From: Paludibacteraceae bacterium
Lineage (GTDB): Bacteria > Bacteroidota > Bacteroidia > Bacteroidales > Paludibacteraceae
NCBI GenBank assembly: GCA_017960065.1
Contig: JAGCZK010000109.1
Span: 1-7,765 of the forward strand
Direction: 5' to 3'
DNA length: 7,765 bases
Positions within the stretch are counted from its first letter, which is position 1, and each line of letters begins with the position of its first letter. Below the pieces are notes generated by a model. It did no database searches, was not told the origin of the DNA, and saw nothing but the letters and a program-made list of their open reading frames with translations. A program made the translations under genes and the position numbers. This document shows positions 1-6,288 of this stretch, piece by piece.

Positions 1-609
1 GCCAACAAGGGCAAACTCGACTTCACCAAGACGGTTGCCTTTGCCGGTCCGGTTGCCGCGCAGGCCGCCTATTACAAAATCACCTTGGGCGTTCCCGTGG
101 GTGCGGTAAGCGACGCCAATGTCAGCAAGGGCGTCAAAGCCCGCATCATCGCCGGCAATGTGTTGTCAGGCGAGAAGACGGCTTCCGACGAATTCCTCAG
201 TCCGTTCGTTTCCTTGATTTCGGTGATTCCGGAAGGCGATGAAACCCACGAAATGCTGGGTTGGATCATGCCGCGCTTGAGCAAGTACAGCGTGAGCGGC
301 TCGTTCCTTTCTGGCCTGGTACCCTGGTTGCGCAAGCACACGACCTTCAATTTCGACACCCGTATCCTCGGTGGCGAACGCCACATGATCATGTCGGGCG
401 AATACGACAAGGTGTTCCCGATGGACATCTATCCCGAATTCCTGTTGAAGGCCATCATCGCCGGCGACATCGACAAGATGGAGGCGCTGGGTATCTACGA
501 GGTGGTTCCCGAAGACTTCGCCGCCGCCGAATTTGTCTGCTCCTCCAAAATGGAATTGCAGAAAATCGTACGCGAGGGTCTCGACGCCATGCGTAAGGAA
601 ATGTGTTAA
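1..609 (+). CDS. nqrA: NqrA, Na+-translocating NADH:quinone reductase subunit A (C-terminal part)
   Basis: The reading frame is open from base 1 and ends at TAA 607-609, giving the last 202 residues of a protein that is usually about 450 long; the start lies upstream of the window. NqrA is the cytoplasmic subunit that sits on the membrane part of the Nqr complex and is linked to quinone binding. The family is recognised from stretches such as GWIMPRLSKYSVSGSF, the RILGGERHMIMSGEYDKVFP segment, the DIYPEFLLKAIIAGDIDKME segment, and the tail KMELQKIVREGLDAM. Presence of NqrA separates this operon from the related Rnf complex, which has no such subunit. nqrB follows after 24 bases with no terminator between, as expected for the first gene of the nqr operon. 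No frameshift or odd composition is visible. The operon promoter must be outside the window. Confidence 0.96.
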   Translation, partial: ANKGKLDFTKTVAFAGPVAAQAAYYKITLGVPVGAVSDANVSKGVKARIIAGNVLSGEKTASDEFLSPFVSLISVIPEGDETHEMLGWIMPRLSKYSVSGSFLSGLVPWLRKHTTFNFDTRILGGERHMIMSGEYDKVFPMDIYPEFLLKAIIAGDIDKMEALGIYEVVPEDFAAAEFVCSSKMELQKIVREGLDAMRKEMC

Positions 610-633
610 TACGAATAATCAATAGACAAAATA

Positions 634-1845
634 ATGAATGCGTTAAGAAAATTGCTCGATAAGATGAAACCGACCTTCTCCGAAGGCGGCAAATTATCGA
701 TGTTCCGTTCGGTTTTCGACGGATTTGAGACCTTCCTTTTCGTACCCAACGCGACTTCCAAGTCGGGGGCGCACATTCACGACGCCAATGACTCCAAGCG
801 ATTGATGATCATGGTGGTGATTGCCCTGATGCCGGCGCTGCTGTTCGGTATGTACAATGTGGGTTATCAACACTACCTGGCGATCGGTCAGTTGGCGACC
901 ACCGGTTTCTGGACCCTCTTCTGGTTCGGTTTCCTGGCGGTGCTCCCCAAAATCATCGTTTCGTACCTGGTAGGTTTGGGTATTGAATTTACGGTAGCCC
1001 AGTGGAAGGGCGAAGAAATCCACGAAGGTTTTCTGGTGTCGGGTATGTTGATCCCGATGATTGTGCCGGTTGAATGCCCGCTGTGGATCATGGCCATCGC
1101 CACCGCTTTTGCCGTGGTGTTCGCCAAAGAGATTTTTGGCGGTACCGGTATGAATATCGTCAATGTGGCTTTGGTGGCCCGTGCCTTCCTGTTCTTCTCA
1201 TATCCGACCAAGATGTCGGGCGACAACGTTTGGGTTCGCACCGACGGTATCCTCGGTTTGGGCGACGGAAACGTGATTGACGGATTTACCGGAGCCACCC
1301 CGCTGGGTCAGGTGGGTTCGGCGCTCGAGTCGCAGGTGCAGGTGACCGACATCGCCGGTCAGGCCTCTTCCACCCTCGATGCCGTCATCGGCTTGATTCC
1401 GGGCTCCATCGGTGAAACCAGTGTCATTGCCATCGCCTTGGGTGCGATTCTGCTGCTGGTGACCCGCGTGGCCAGTTGGAAAACCATGTTGTCGGTGTTT
1501 GCCGGAGGTGCCCTGACCGCTTACTTGTTCAATGTTAGCGGCATTGACACCGCTGTGGCCAACCTGCCCTGGTACCAACACCTCATTTACGGCGGTTTCT
1601 GCTTCGGTGCCGTGTTTATGGCTACCGACCCGGTCACTTCGGCCCGTACCGAAGCCGGTAAGTGGATTTACGGATTTATGGTCGGCTTCATGGCCATCAC
1701 CATCCGTGTGCTCAACCCCGGTTATCCCGAAGGCATGATGCTCGCCATCCTCCTGCTCAATGTTTGTGCTCCGCTCATCGACCATTGTGTGGTTCAAGCC
1801 AATATCTCGAAACGTCTCAAACGTGCAAAATCCATTAACCAATAA
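634..1845 (+). CDS. nqrB: NqrB, membrane subunit with covalent FMN
   Basis: A complete 403-residue integral membrane protein, the usual NqrB length. It is a main part of the Na+ path and carries FMN bound to a threonine through a phosphoester link. The flavin attachment motif D216-G-F-T-G-A-T222 matches the known ApbE flavin-transferase target pattern Dgx(s/t)gAT, and T222 corresponds to T236 of Vibrio cholerae NqrB. Hydrophobic segments are clear from about residue 56 onward (for example MVVIALMPALLFGMY, TMLSVFAGGALTAYLF). The N-terminal MNALRKLLDKMKPTFSEGGK and the GGTGMNIVNVALVARAF stretch are family-typical. The ATG at 634 is chosen because it gives the normal N-terminus and lies 24 bases after nqrA; no Shine-Dalgarno sequence precedes it. 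nqrC follows after 11 bases. NqrB is a homologue of RnfD, but the neighbours fix it as NqrB. Confidence 0.97.
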   Translation: MNALRKLLDKMKPTFSEGGKLSMFRSVFDGFETFLFVPNATSKSGAHIHDANDSKRLMIMVVIALMPALLFGMYNVGYQHYLAIGQLATTGFWTLFWFGFLAVLPKIIVSYLVGLGIEFTVAQWKGEEIHEGFLVSGMLIPMIVPVECPLWIMAIATAFAVVFAKEIFGGTGMNIVNVALVARAFLFFSYPTKMSGDNVWVRTDGILGLGDGNVIDGFTGATPLGQVGSALESQVQVTDIAGQASSTLDAVIGLIPGSIGETSVIAIALGAILLLVTRVASWKTMLSVFAGGALTAYLFNVSGIDTAVANLPWYQHLIYGGFCFGAVFMATDPVTSARTEAGKWIYGFMVGFMAITIRVLNPGYPEGMMLAILLLNVCAPLIDHCVVQANISKRLKRAKSINQ

Positions 1846-1856
1846 ATCGAGCGACC

Positions 1857-2555
1857 ATGAATACAAACAGTAACACTTATACCATTGTTTACGCATCGGT
1901 CATCGTGATCGTTGTGGCTTTCTTGCTGGCCTTCGTGTCGAGCTCCTTGTCGGAACGCATCGGCAAGAACGTGGAATTGGACAAGAAAAAACAGATTTTG
2001 TCGTCGTTGAACATCGACTATTCGAAGATGTCTGACACCGAGGTGGCTGCCACTTATGCCGAGACGGTAAAACAAGACCTGATTCTGAACGCTGCCGGTG
2101 AGCAGTTGGCCGAAAACGGCGGTTTCGACGTGGAGGTCAAGGACGAGAACCTGAAAGACCTCGACGACCGTCAGCTGCCTTTGTATTGCTGCCAAGTCAA
2201 TGGCGAAACCAAGTACGTGTTCCCCTTGAGAGGTGCCGGTTTGTGGGGCCCCATTTGGGGATACATCGCCCTCAATGCCGATAAGGACGAGGTGTTCGGT
2301 GTTTATTTCTCGCACGAGAGCGAAACCCCGGGCCTGGGTGCCGAAATCACCAACGAAAAGTTCAAGTCGCAGTTCCCCGGGCTTCATATCCGTCGCAACG
2401 GCCAGTTGAGCTATCTTTCGGTGCTCAAAAAAGGCAAGGTGGACGAAAATGCCGATCAAGTCGATGCCATTACCGGCGGTACCATGACCTCTAACGGTGT
2501 GGACGCCATGATTAAAGACGGCTTGTCGCAATACGCCAATTTCTTAAACAAATAA
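1857..2555 (+). CDS. nqrC: NqrC, periplasm-facing FMN-binding subunit
   Basis: A 232-residue protein with one N-terminal membrane helix (about residues 9-28) followed by a soluble FMN-binding domain that faces the periplasm in characterised Nqr complexes. It accepts electrons from the D/E iron-sulfur centre and hands them to the flavin of NqrB. The conserved HESETPGLGAEI block lies at residues 153-164. The flavin attachment site is D203-A-I-T-G-G-T209, followed by MTSNGVDAM; T209 corresponds to T225 of Vibrio cholerae NqrC. The site has Gly where the usual target pattern Dgx(s/t)gAT has Ala. Attachment needs the flavin transferase ApbE, whose gene is not in this window. The gene starts 11 bases after nqrB and its stop codon is embedded in the ribosome binding site of nqrD. 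Confidence 0.97.
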   Translation: MNTNSNTYTIVYASVIVIVVAFLLAFVSSSLSERIGKNVELDKKKQILSSLNIDYSKMSDTEVAATYAETVKQDLILNAAGEQLAENGGFDVEVKDENLKDLDDRQLPLYCCQVNGETKYVFPLRGAGLWGPIWGYIALNADKDEVFGVYFSHESETPGLGAEITNEKFKSQFPGLHIRRNGQLSYLSVLKKGKVDENADQVDAITGGTMTSNGVDAMIKDGLSQYANFLNK

Positions 2556-2560
2556 GGAGG
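2554..2560 (+). promoter_or_regulatory. Strong Shine-Dalgarno sequence before nqrD
   Basis: AAGGAGG is a near-perfect match to the anti-Shine-Dalgarno end of 16S rRNA, 9 bases before the nqrD ATG and overlapping the nqrC TAA. No comparable motif precedes nqrB, nqrC, nqrE, nqrF or the downstream genes, which have A/T-rich or neutral leaders as usual in Bacteroidota. It fixes the nqrD start at 2570. Confidence 0.7.
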
Positions 2561-2569
2561 ATTTGAATT

Positions 2570-3190
2570 ATGGGACTTTTTTCGAAACAAAATAAAGAGG
2601 TTTTTGCAACTCCTCTGTTGAATAACAACCCGGTGACCGTTCAGATCCTGGGTATCTGTTCGGCCCTCGCCGTTACCGCCAAACTCGGACCGGCCTTGGT
2701 CATGGGCATTTCGGTGACCATCATCCTGGCCCTGGCCAACGTGGTGATTTCGCTCTTGCGCAACACCATCCCCAACCGCATCCGTATCATCGTGCAACTG
2801 GTGGTGGTAGCCGCTTTGGTAACCATCGTCAGCCTGATTCTGAAGGCCTTTGTCTATGACGTGAGCGTTCAGCTTTCGGTCTATGTGGGTCTGATCATCA
2901 CCAACTGTATTTTGATGGGCCGCCTCGAAGCCTTTGCCATGGCCAACAAGCCTTGGGCGTCGCTGCTCGACGGCCTGGGCAACGGATTCGGCTATGCCAT
3001 CATTCTGGTCATTGTCGCCTTCTTCCGCGAATTGCTTGGTTCCGGTACGCTGATGGGCTATCAGGTGATTCCCGAAGCCGTTTACAATGCCGGATACATG
3101 AACAACGGTCTGATGATTCTGCCTCCGATGGCCTTGATTCTGCTCGGTTGCATCATTTGGGTGCAACGTGCCAAAAATCCTGAGTTATAA
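2570..3190 (+). CDS. nqrD: NqrD, membrane subunit of the Na+-NQR
   Basis: A complete 206-residue, strongly hydrophobic protein with about six membrane helices, normal for NqrD. NqrD and NqrE form an inverted-topology pair that holds an intramembrane iron-sulfur centre between them. C30 (in ILGICSALAVT) and C113 (in IITNCILMGRLEAFA) correspond to C29 and C112 of the Vibrio cholerae protein, which bind this centre. Family-typical stretches include NNPVTVQILGICSALAVTA, RIRIIVQLVVVAALVTI and FFRELLGSGTL. The start is set by the AAGGAGG motif just upstream and by the usual MGLFSKQNKE beginning. nqrE follows after 23 bases. It is related to RnfE, but the operon order A-B-C-D-E-F makes NqrD secure. 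Confidence 0.97.
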   Translation: MGLFSKQNKEVFATPLLNNNPVTVQILGICSALAVTAKLGPALVMGISVTIILALANVVISLLRNTIPNRIRIIVQLVVVAALVTIVSLILKAFVYDVSVQLSVYVGLIITNCILMGRLEAFAMANKPWASLLDGLGNGFGYAIILVIVAFFRELLGSGTLMGYQVIPEAVYNAGYMNNGLMILPPMALILLGCIIWVQRAKNPEL

Positions 3191-3213
3191 GAAACAGCAA
3201 AATTTGAACTGAA

Positions 3214-3816
3214 ATGGAAAATTTATTGAACTTGTTCGTTAAGTCGATGTTTATCGACAATATGATTTTCGCATACTTCTTGGGTATGTGTTCGTATCTT
3301 GCTGTCTCCAAAAATGTTAAGACCGCTTTGGGATTGGGTACGGCAGTAACCTTTGTGTTGCTGGTAACCGTGCCGGTCAACTATCTGCTCGACAATTATG
3401 TGCTGAAGGCCGGTGTCTTGGTCGAAGGAGTGGATTTGAGCTTTTTGAGCTTCATTCTCTTCATCGCCGTCATCGCCGCCATCGTGCAACTGGTCGAAAT
3501 GGTGGTGGAGCGTTTCGCCCCCGCCCTTTACGCCTCGTTGGGTATCTTCCTGCCGCTGATCGCCGTTAACTGCGCCATCATGGGTGCCTCGCTGTTTATG
3601 CAGCAACGGGCCTTCTCCAATGTGGGCGAGGCTTCGGTTTATGCCTTCGGCTCGGGTCTCGGCTGGATGTTCGCCATTGTGATTTTGGCCGCCATTCGCG
3701 AGAAGATGGCCTTCTGCGATGTTCCCAAGCCCTTGCGTGGATTGGGCATCACCTTTATTATGGTGGGTCTGATGGCGATTGCATTTATGTGTTTTTCTGG
3801 TTTGAAACTTTCTTAA
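3214..3816 (+). CDS. nqrE: NqrE, membrane subunit of the Na+-NQR
   Basis: A complete 200-residue polytopic membrane protein with about six helices, homologous to NqrD and to RnfA. It pairs with NqrD to hold the intramembrane iron-sulfur centre that lies between the 2Fe-2S of NqrF and the FMN of NqrC. C26 (in FLGMCSYLAVSK) and C120 (in LIAVNCAIMGASLFM) fall at the same positions as the ligands in Vibrio cholerae NqrE. The beginning MENLLNLFVKSMFIDNMIFA is characteristic of the family. No Shine-Dalgarno motif precedes the ATG; the leader AACAGCAAAATTTGAACTGAA is A-rich. nqrF begins 7 bases after the stop, which suggests translational coupling. Confidence 0.97.
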   Translation: MENLLNLFVKSMFIDNMIFAYFLGMCSYLAVSKNVKTALGLGTAVTFVLLVTVPVNYLLDNYVLKAGVLVEGVDLSFLSFILFIAVIAAIVQLVEMVVERFAPALYASLGIFLPLIAVNCAIMGASLFMQQRAFSNVGEASVYAFGSGLGWMFAIVILAAIREKMAFCDVPKPLRGLGITFIMVGLMAIAFMCFSGLKLS

Positions 3817-3823
3817 AGCAACA

Positions 3824-5116
3824 ATGATGAATATTTTGTTAGCAATCAATGCAACGATGATAGGCGTTAGCGTTGGTGTATTTTTGGCCATTATTCTCTT
3901 GTTGGTGGTTTTGCTGTTGGTAGCCAAACGCTACCTGTCGCCTTCGGGCCCGGTAAAAGTCGTCCTCAACGGAGATAAAGAAATGGAAGTGGCTTCTGGT
4001 GGAGCATTGTTAGGCACCCTGGCCGCAGAAGGCGTGTTCCTGCCTTCGGCTTGCGGTGGCAAAGGCTCTTGCGGCCAGTGCAAATGTCAGGTGCTCGAAG
4101 GTGGCGGCGAAATTCTGCCGACCGAACAGGTACACTTCTCGCGCAAACAACAAAAAGACCACTGGCGTTTGGGTTGCCAAGTGAAGGTCAAGGGCGACTT
4201 GGCCATCAAGGTGCCCGAATCGGTGCTGGGCGTCAAGGAATGGGAGTGCGAGGTTATCTCGAACAAGAACGTGGCTACTTTCATCAAAGAATTCAAGGTG
4301 AAACTGCCGGCAGGCGAACACATGGACTTCGTTCCCGGTTCGTATGCGCAGATCAAAATTCCCGAATACGATCTCAACTACAACGATTTCGACCGCGAGC
4401 TGATTGGCGACCTGTATGTGCCGGCTTGGGAAAAATTCGGTTTGTTCAACCTCAAGCAAAAGAACACCGAACCGACCATCCGTGCCTACTCTATGGCCAA
4501 CTATCCCGATGAGGGCGACATCATCACCCTGACGGTGCGTATCGCCACGCCTCCCTTCAAGCCGAAGGATCAAGGCCCCGGCTTTATGGATGTTCCCTGC
4601 GGTATCGCTTCGACCTACATCTTCTCGCTCAAACCGGGCGACAAGGTAACGATGAGTGGTCCTTACGGCGATTTCCACCCGATTTTCGACAGCAAGCGCG
4701 AAATGATTTGGGTCGGCGGTGGTGCCGGTATGGCTCCGCTTCGTGCACAAATCATGCACATGCTCAAAACGCTCAACACCCGCGACCGCGAAATGCACTA
4801 CTTCTATGGTGCCCGTGCTATCGACGAGGTGTTCTTCCTCGACGATTTCCTGGCCATGGACAAGGAATTCCCCAATTTCCACTTCCACTTGGCACTCGAC
4901 CGTCCCGACCCCAAGGCCGACGGACTGGGTATCAAATATACGGCCGGCTGTATCGCTCCGGTGATGGGCGACACCTACCTCAAACAACACGAGGAACCCG
5001 AAGACATCGAATACTACCTCTGTGGTCCTCCAATGATGGCCAAGACCGTGCTCGACTTGTTGCACAGCCTCGGTGTGGAAGACGACATGATCCACTTCGA
5101 CAACTTCGGTGGTTAA
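3824..5116 (+). CDS. nqrF: NqrF, NADH dehydrogenase subunit with 2Fe-2S and FAD
   Basis: A complete 430-residue protein and the electron entry point of the complex: it oxidises NADH and passes electrons from FAD to a 2Fe-2S centre. Domain order is one N-terminal membrane helix (about 10-34), a ferredoxin-like domain with cluster ligands C77, C83, C86 and C118 (CGGKGSCGQC, then LGC), an FAD domain with R220-A-Y-S-M-A-N226, and an NADH domain with VGGGAGMAPLR (297-307) and CGPPMM (400-405). It ends with the usual FDNFGG. It is somewhat longer than the roughly 407-residue Vibrio protein; the insertion around residues 182-215 before the FAD motif (NYNDFDRELIGDLYVPAW and following) is probably normal for this lineage. 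The ATG at 3824 is followed at once by a second ATG at 3827; either could be used. The gene ends the operon, directly before the terminator. Confidence 0.97.
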   Translation: MMNILLAINATMIGVSVGVFLAIILLLVVLLLVAKRYLSPSGPVKVVLNGDKEMEVASGGALLGTLAAEGVFLPSACGGKGSCGQCKCQVLEGGGEILPTEQVHFSRKQQKDHWRLGCQVKVKGDLAIKVPESVLGVKEWECEVISNKNVATFIKEFKVKLPAGEHMDFVPGSYAQIKIPEYDLNYNDFDRELIGDLYVPAWEKFGLFNLKQKNTEPTIRAYSMANYPDEGDIITLTVRIATPPFKPKDQGPGFMDVPCGIASTYIFSLKPGDKVTMSGPYGDFHPIFDSKREMIWVGGGAGMAPLRAQIMHMLKTLNTRDREMHYFYGARAIDEVFFLDDFLAMDKEFPNFHFHLALDRPDPKADGLGIKYTAGCIAPVMGDTYLKQHEEPEDIEYYLCGPPMMAKTVLDLLHSLGVEDDMIHFDNFGG

Positions 5117-5120
5117 TCAC

Positions 5121-5151
5121 AAAAAAACGCTGCAACCGCAGCGTTTTTTTT
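5121..5151 (+). terminator. Intrinsic terminator of the nqr operon
   Basis: A perfect inverted repeat: the arm of seven A plus CGCTGC (5121-5133), loop AACC (5134-5137), then GCAGCG (5138-5143) and eight T (5144-5151). The core is 6 G/C-rich pairs, or 13 pairs if A/T pairs are counted. It starts 4 bases after the nqrF stop codon. Because the other strand also ends in seven T, it could in principle stop transcription in both directions. Confidence 0.92.
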
Positions 5152-5189
5152 GTGCGGAACAGTTGATTCGAAATATTTGATTACCTTTG
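5149..5189 (+). promoter_or_regulatory. Candidate Bacteroidota promoter(s) for the nuclease gene
   Basis: Two overlapping candidates match the Bacteroidota primary sigma factor pattern (TTTG at -33, 19-20 bases, TAnnTTTG at -7). Candidate A has TTTG at 5149-5152, a 19-base spacer, and AATATTTG at 5172-5179 (one mismatch in the -7 box). Candidate B has a perfect -7 box, TACCTTTG at 5182-5189, but only GTTG at 5162-5165 upstream, with a short 16-base spacer. Either would start transcription at about 5186-5197, just before the ATG at 5224, and a promoter is needed here because the strong nqr terminator lies immediately upstream. No experimental support. Confidence 0.45.
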
Positions 5190-5223
5190 GGTGAAAATAT
5201 GGTCGCCCCTAAATAATCAGAAT

Positions 5224-5820
5224 ATGAGTAACAATCCAACTATCACCGACAAGGATTACAGACAATGGCTTAAATCATTGGCATTACGTTACCGTCAATG
5301 CCAAATAAAGGCGGCCGTAAAAGTCAACACTGAGCAGTTGTTGTTTAATCTTAGCCTTGGGAAAGATATTGCCGAAAGATCGGATGAGAACAAGTATGGA
5401 ACGCAGTTTTATGCGGTTTTAAGCCGTGATTTGAAGGATGAAATTCCCAATGTGGAAGGTCTCTCTGAATCAAACATCAGATATTGCAAACGATTCTATC
5501 AGCTTTATTCCAAGGTAATTGAAAATCTTCCACAAGTTGTGGAAAAATTGTGCGGGATTCCTTGGGGACATCATCGGCTGATTATTGATCGCTGCTCCGA
5601 TAACCCGCAAAAGGCAATGTTCTTTGTGTCACAAACGTTAGAGAATGGTTGGAGCAGAGCTGTATTGCTTAATTGGATAGACACAAACCTATACGAACGA
5701 CAAGGAAACGCCATAACTAATTTCAAATCGTCGCTTCCGGCACCTGATAGTGATTTGGCTCAAGAAATAACCAAGGATCCTTACAATTTCACCTTTGCGG
5801 GGGGTCAAAGGCAAGTATAA
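5224..5820 (+). CDS. N-terminal half of the DUF1016 nuclease
   Basis: 198 residues carrying the DUF1016 N-terminal, helical, probably DNA-binding domain. Typical landmarks are SESNIRYCKRFYQLY (81-95), IPWGHH (112-117), GWSR (142-145) and DPYNF (185-189). After FTF the frame runs into an unrelated tail (AGGQRQV) and stops. The ATG at 5224 is preferred over an in-frame GTG at 5191, because that GTG lies within 2 bases of the candidate -7 box and so at or before the likely transcript start. No Shine-Dalgarno motif is seen. If translated alone it would lack the catalytic domain. Confidence 0.75.
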   Translation: MSNNPTITDKDYRQWLKSLALRYRQCQIKAAVKVNTEQLLFNLSLGKDIAERSDENKYGTQFYAVLSRDLKDEIPNVEGLSESNIRYCKRFYQLYSKVIENLPQVVEKLCGIPWGHHRLIIDRCSDNPQKAMFFVSQTLENGWSRAVLLNWIDTNLYERQGNAITNFKSSLPAPDSDLAQEITKDPYNFTFAGGQRQV

Positions 5821-6265
5821 TGAAACGCTGCTGAAAAATGCGTTGCTTACAAACATTACCAACTTTCTTGTTGAATTGGGTTCCGGATTTTCGTATGTAG
5901 GACGTGAATATCGTTTGCAAATTGGTGACAAAGAGAAGTTTATAGATTTATTGTTCTATCATCTGAAACTCAGATGCTATGTGGTGGTTGAGGTAAAGAT
6001 AGATGATTTTGATTTCCCCGATGTCGGACAAATAGGCGGCTATATTGTTGCATGCAACCATTTGCTGAAGCGTCCTGACGACAACCCGACAATTGGTTTG
6101 CTGATATGTAAAAAAAAGAATGGGTTGCTTGCGAAATACTCGTTGGAATCCAGCAATCAACCTATTGCCATATCATCTTACGAGTTGGAACAATTTTATC
6201 CGGTGAATGTTGAAGGTGCATTGCCAACTATTGAGGAAATTGAATCTAAATTAAGCCAGGAATAA
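5795..6265 (+). CDS. C-terminal PD-(D/E)XK catalytic half of the DUF1016 nuclease
   Basis: This frame is open from about 5795 and encodes the catalytic domain. Landmarks, counted from the TTG at 5795, are GSGFSYVGREYRLQIG (29-44), the acidic residue D51 in FIDLLFYH, and the E66-V-K68 motif in CYVVVEVKID, together forming the D...ExK nuclease site. They are followed by GQIGGYIVACNHLL and DNPTIGLLICK, both family-typical. There is no ATG anywhere in this frame; the TTG at 5795 is the only listed start and lies inside the junction, so separate translation is doubtful. Expression would need frameshifting or a repaired tract. The next gene starts 23 bases after its stop. Confidence 0.7.
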   Translation: MRGVKGKYNETLLKNALLTNITNFLVELGSGFSYVGREYRLQIGDKEKFIDLLFYHLKLRCYVVVEVKIDDFDFPDVGQIGGYIVACNHLLKRPDDNPTIGLLICKKKNGLLAKYSLESSNQPIAISSYELEQFYPVNVEGALPTIEEIESKLSQE

Positions 6266-6288
6266 AGCGTTAACAATCATGTGATTTT

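Larger units (their letters stand above)
5224..6265 (+). pseudogene. DUF1016/YhcG-type PD-(D/E)XK nuclease, split by a one-base frameshift
   Basis: Two adjacent frames together make one protein of about 346 residues, the usual size for DUF1016 (YhcG-like) proteins. The N-terminal half reads to TAA 5818-5820; the C-terminal half continues in the +1 frame to TAA 6263-6265. The join lies near a run of six G (5799-5804); removing one G gives the continuous junction FTFAGVKGKYNETLL, which fits the family where DPYNF is followed closely by KYNE. There is no other stop in either half, so the lesion is recent, a base-calling error, or a switchable state. The segment is AT-richer than its neighbours (21 of 60 bases G/C at 5221-5280, against 35 of 60 at 4681-4740), which suggests transfer. 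The family is predicted to be nuclease; it often occurs near restriction-modification genes, but none are present here and its biological role is not settled. Confidence 0.8.

Noticed and set aside
1198..1896. Minus-strand open frames of about 230 residues across nqrB, nqrC, nqrD and nqrE (also 1794-2531, 2456-3166, 3223-3927)
   Set aside because: Low-complexity, His/Gln/Gly-rich translations that are antisense shadows of GC-rich membrane protein genes; no family resemblance.
4010..5095. A 361-residue open frame on the minus strand across nqrF
   Set aside because: It mirrors the codon pattern of nqrF, is rich in His, Val and Glu without recognisable domains, and has no start signals. nqrF itself is certain.
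634..5116. Rnf complex instead of Nqr
   Set aside because: RnfD, RnfE, RnfA and RnfG are homologues of NqrB, NqrD, NqrE and NqrC, but NqrA and a full NqrF with 2Fe-2S, FAD and NADH domains are present, and there is no RnfB or RnfC.
5191..5223. Upstream GTG start that would add 11 residues to the nuclease
   Set aside because: It lies next to the candidate -7 promoter box, so it is probably at or before the transcript start, and the added residues do not look like the family N-terminus.
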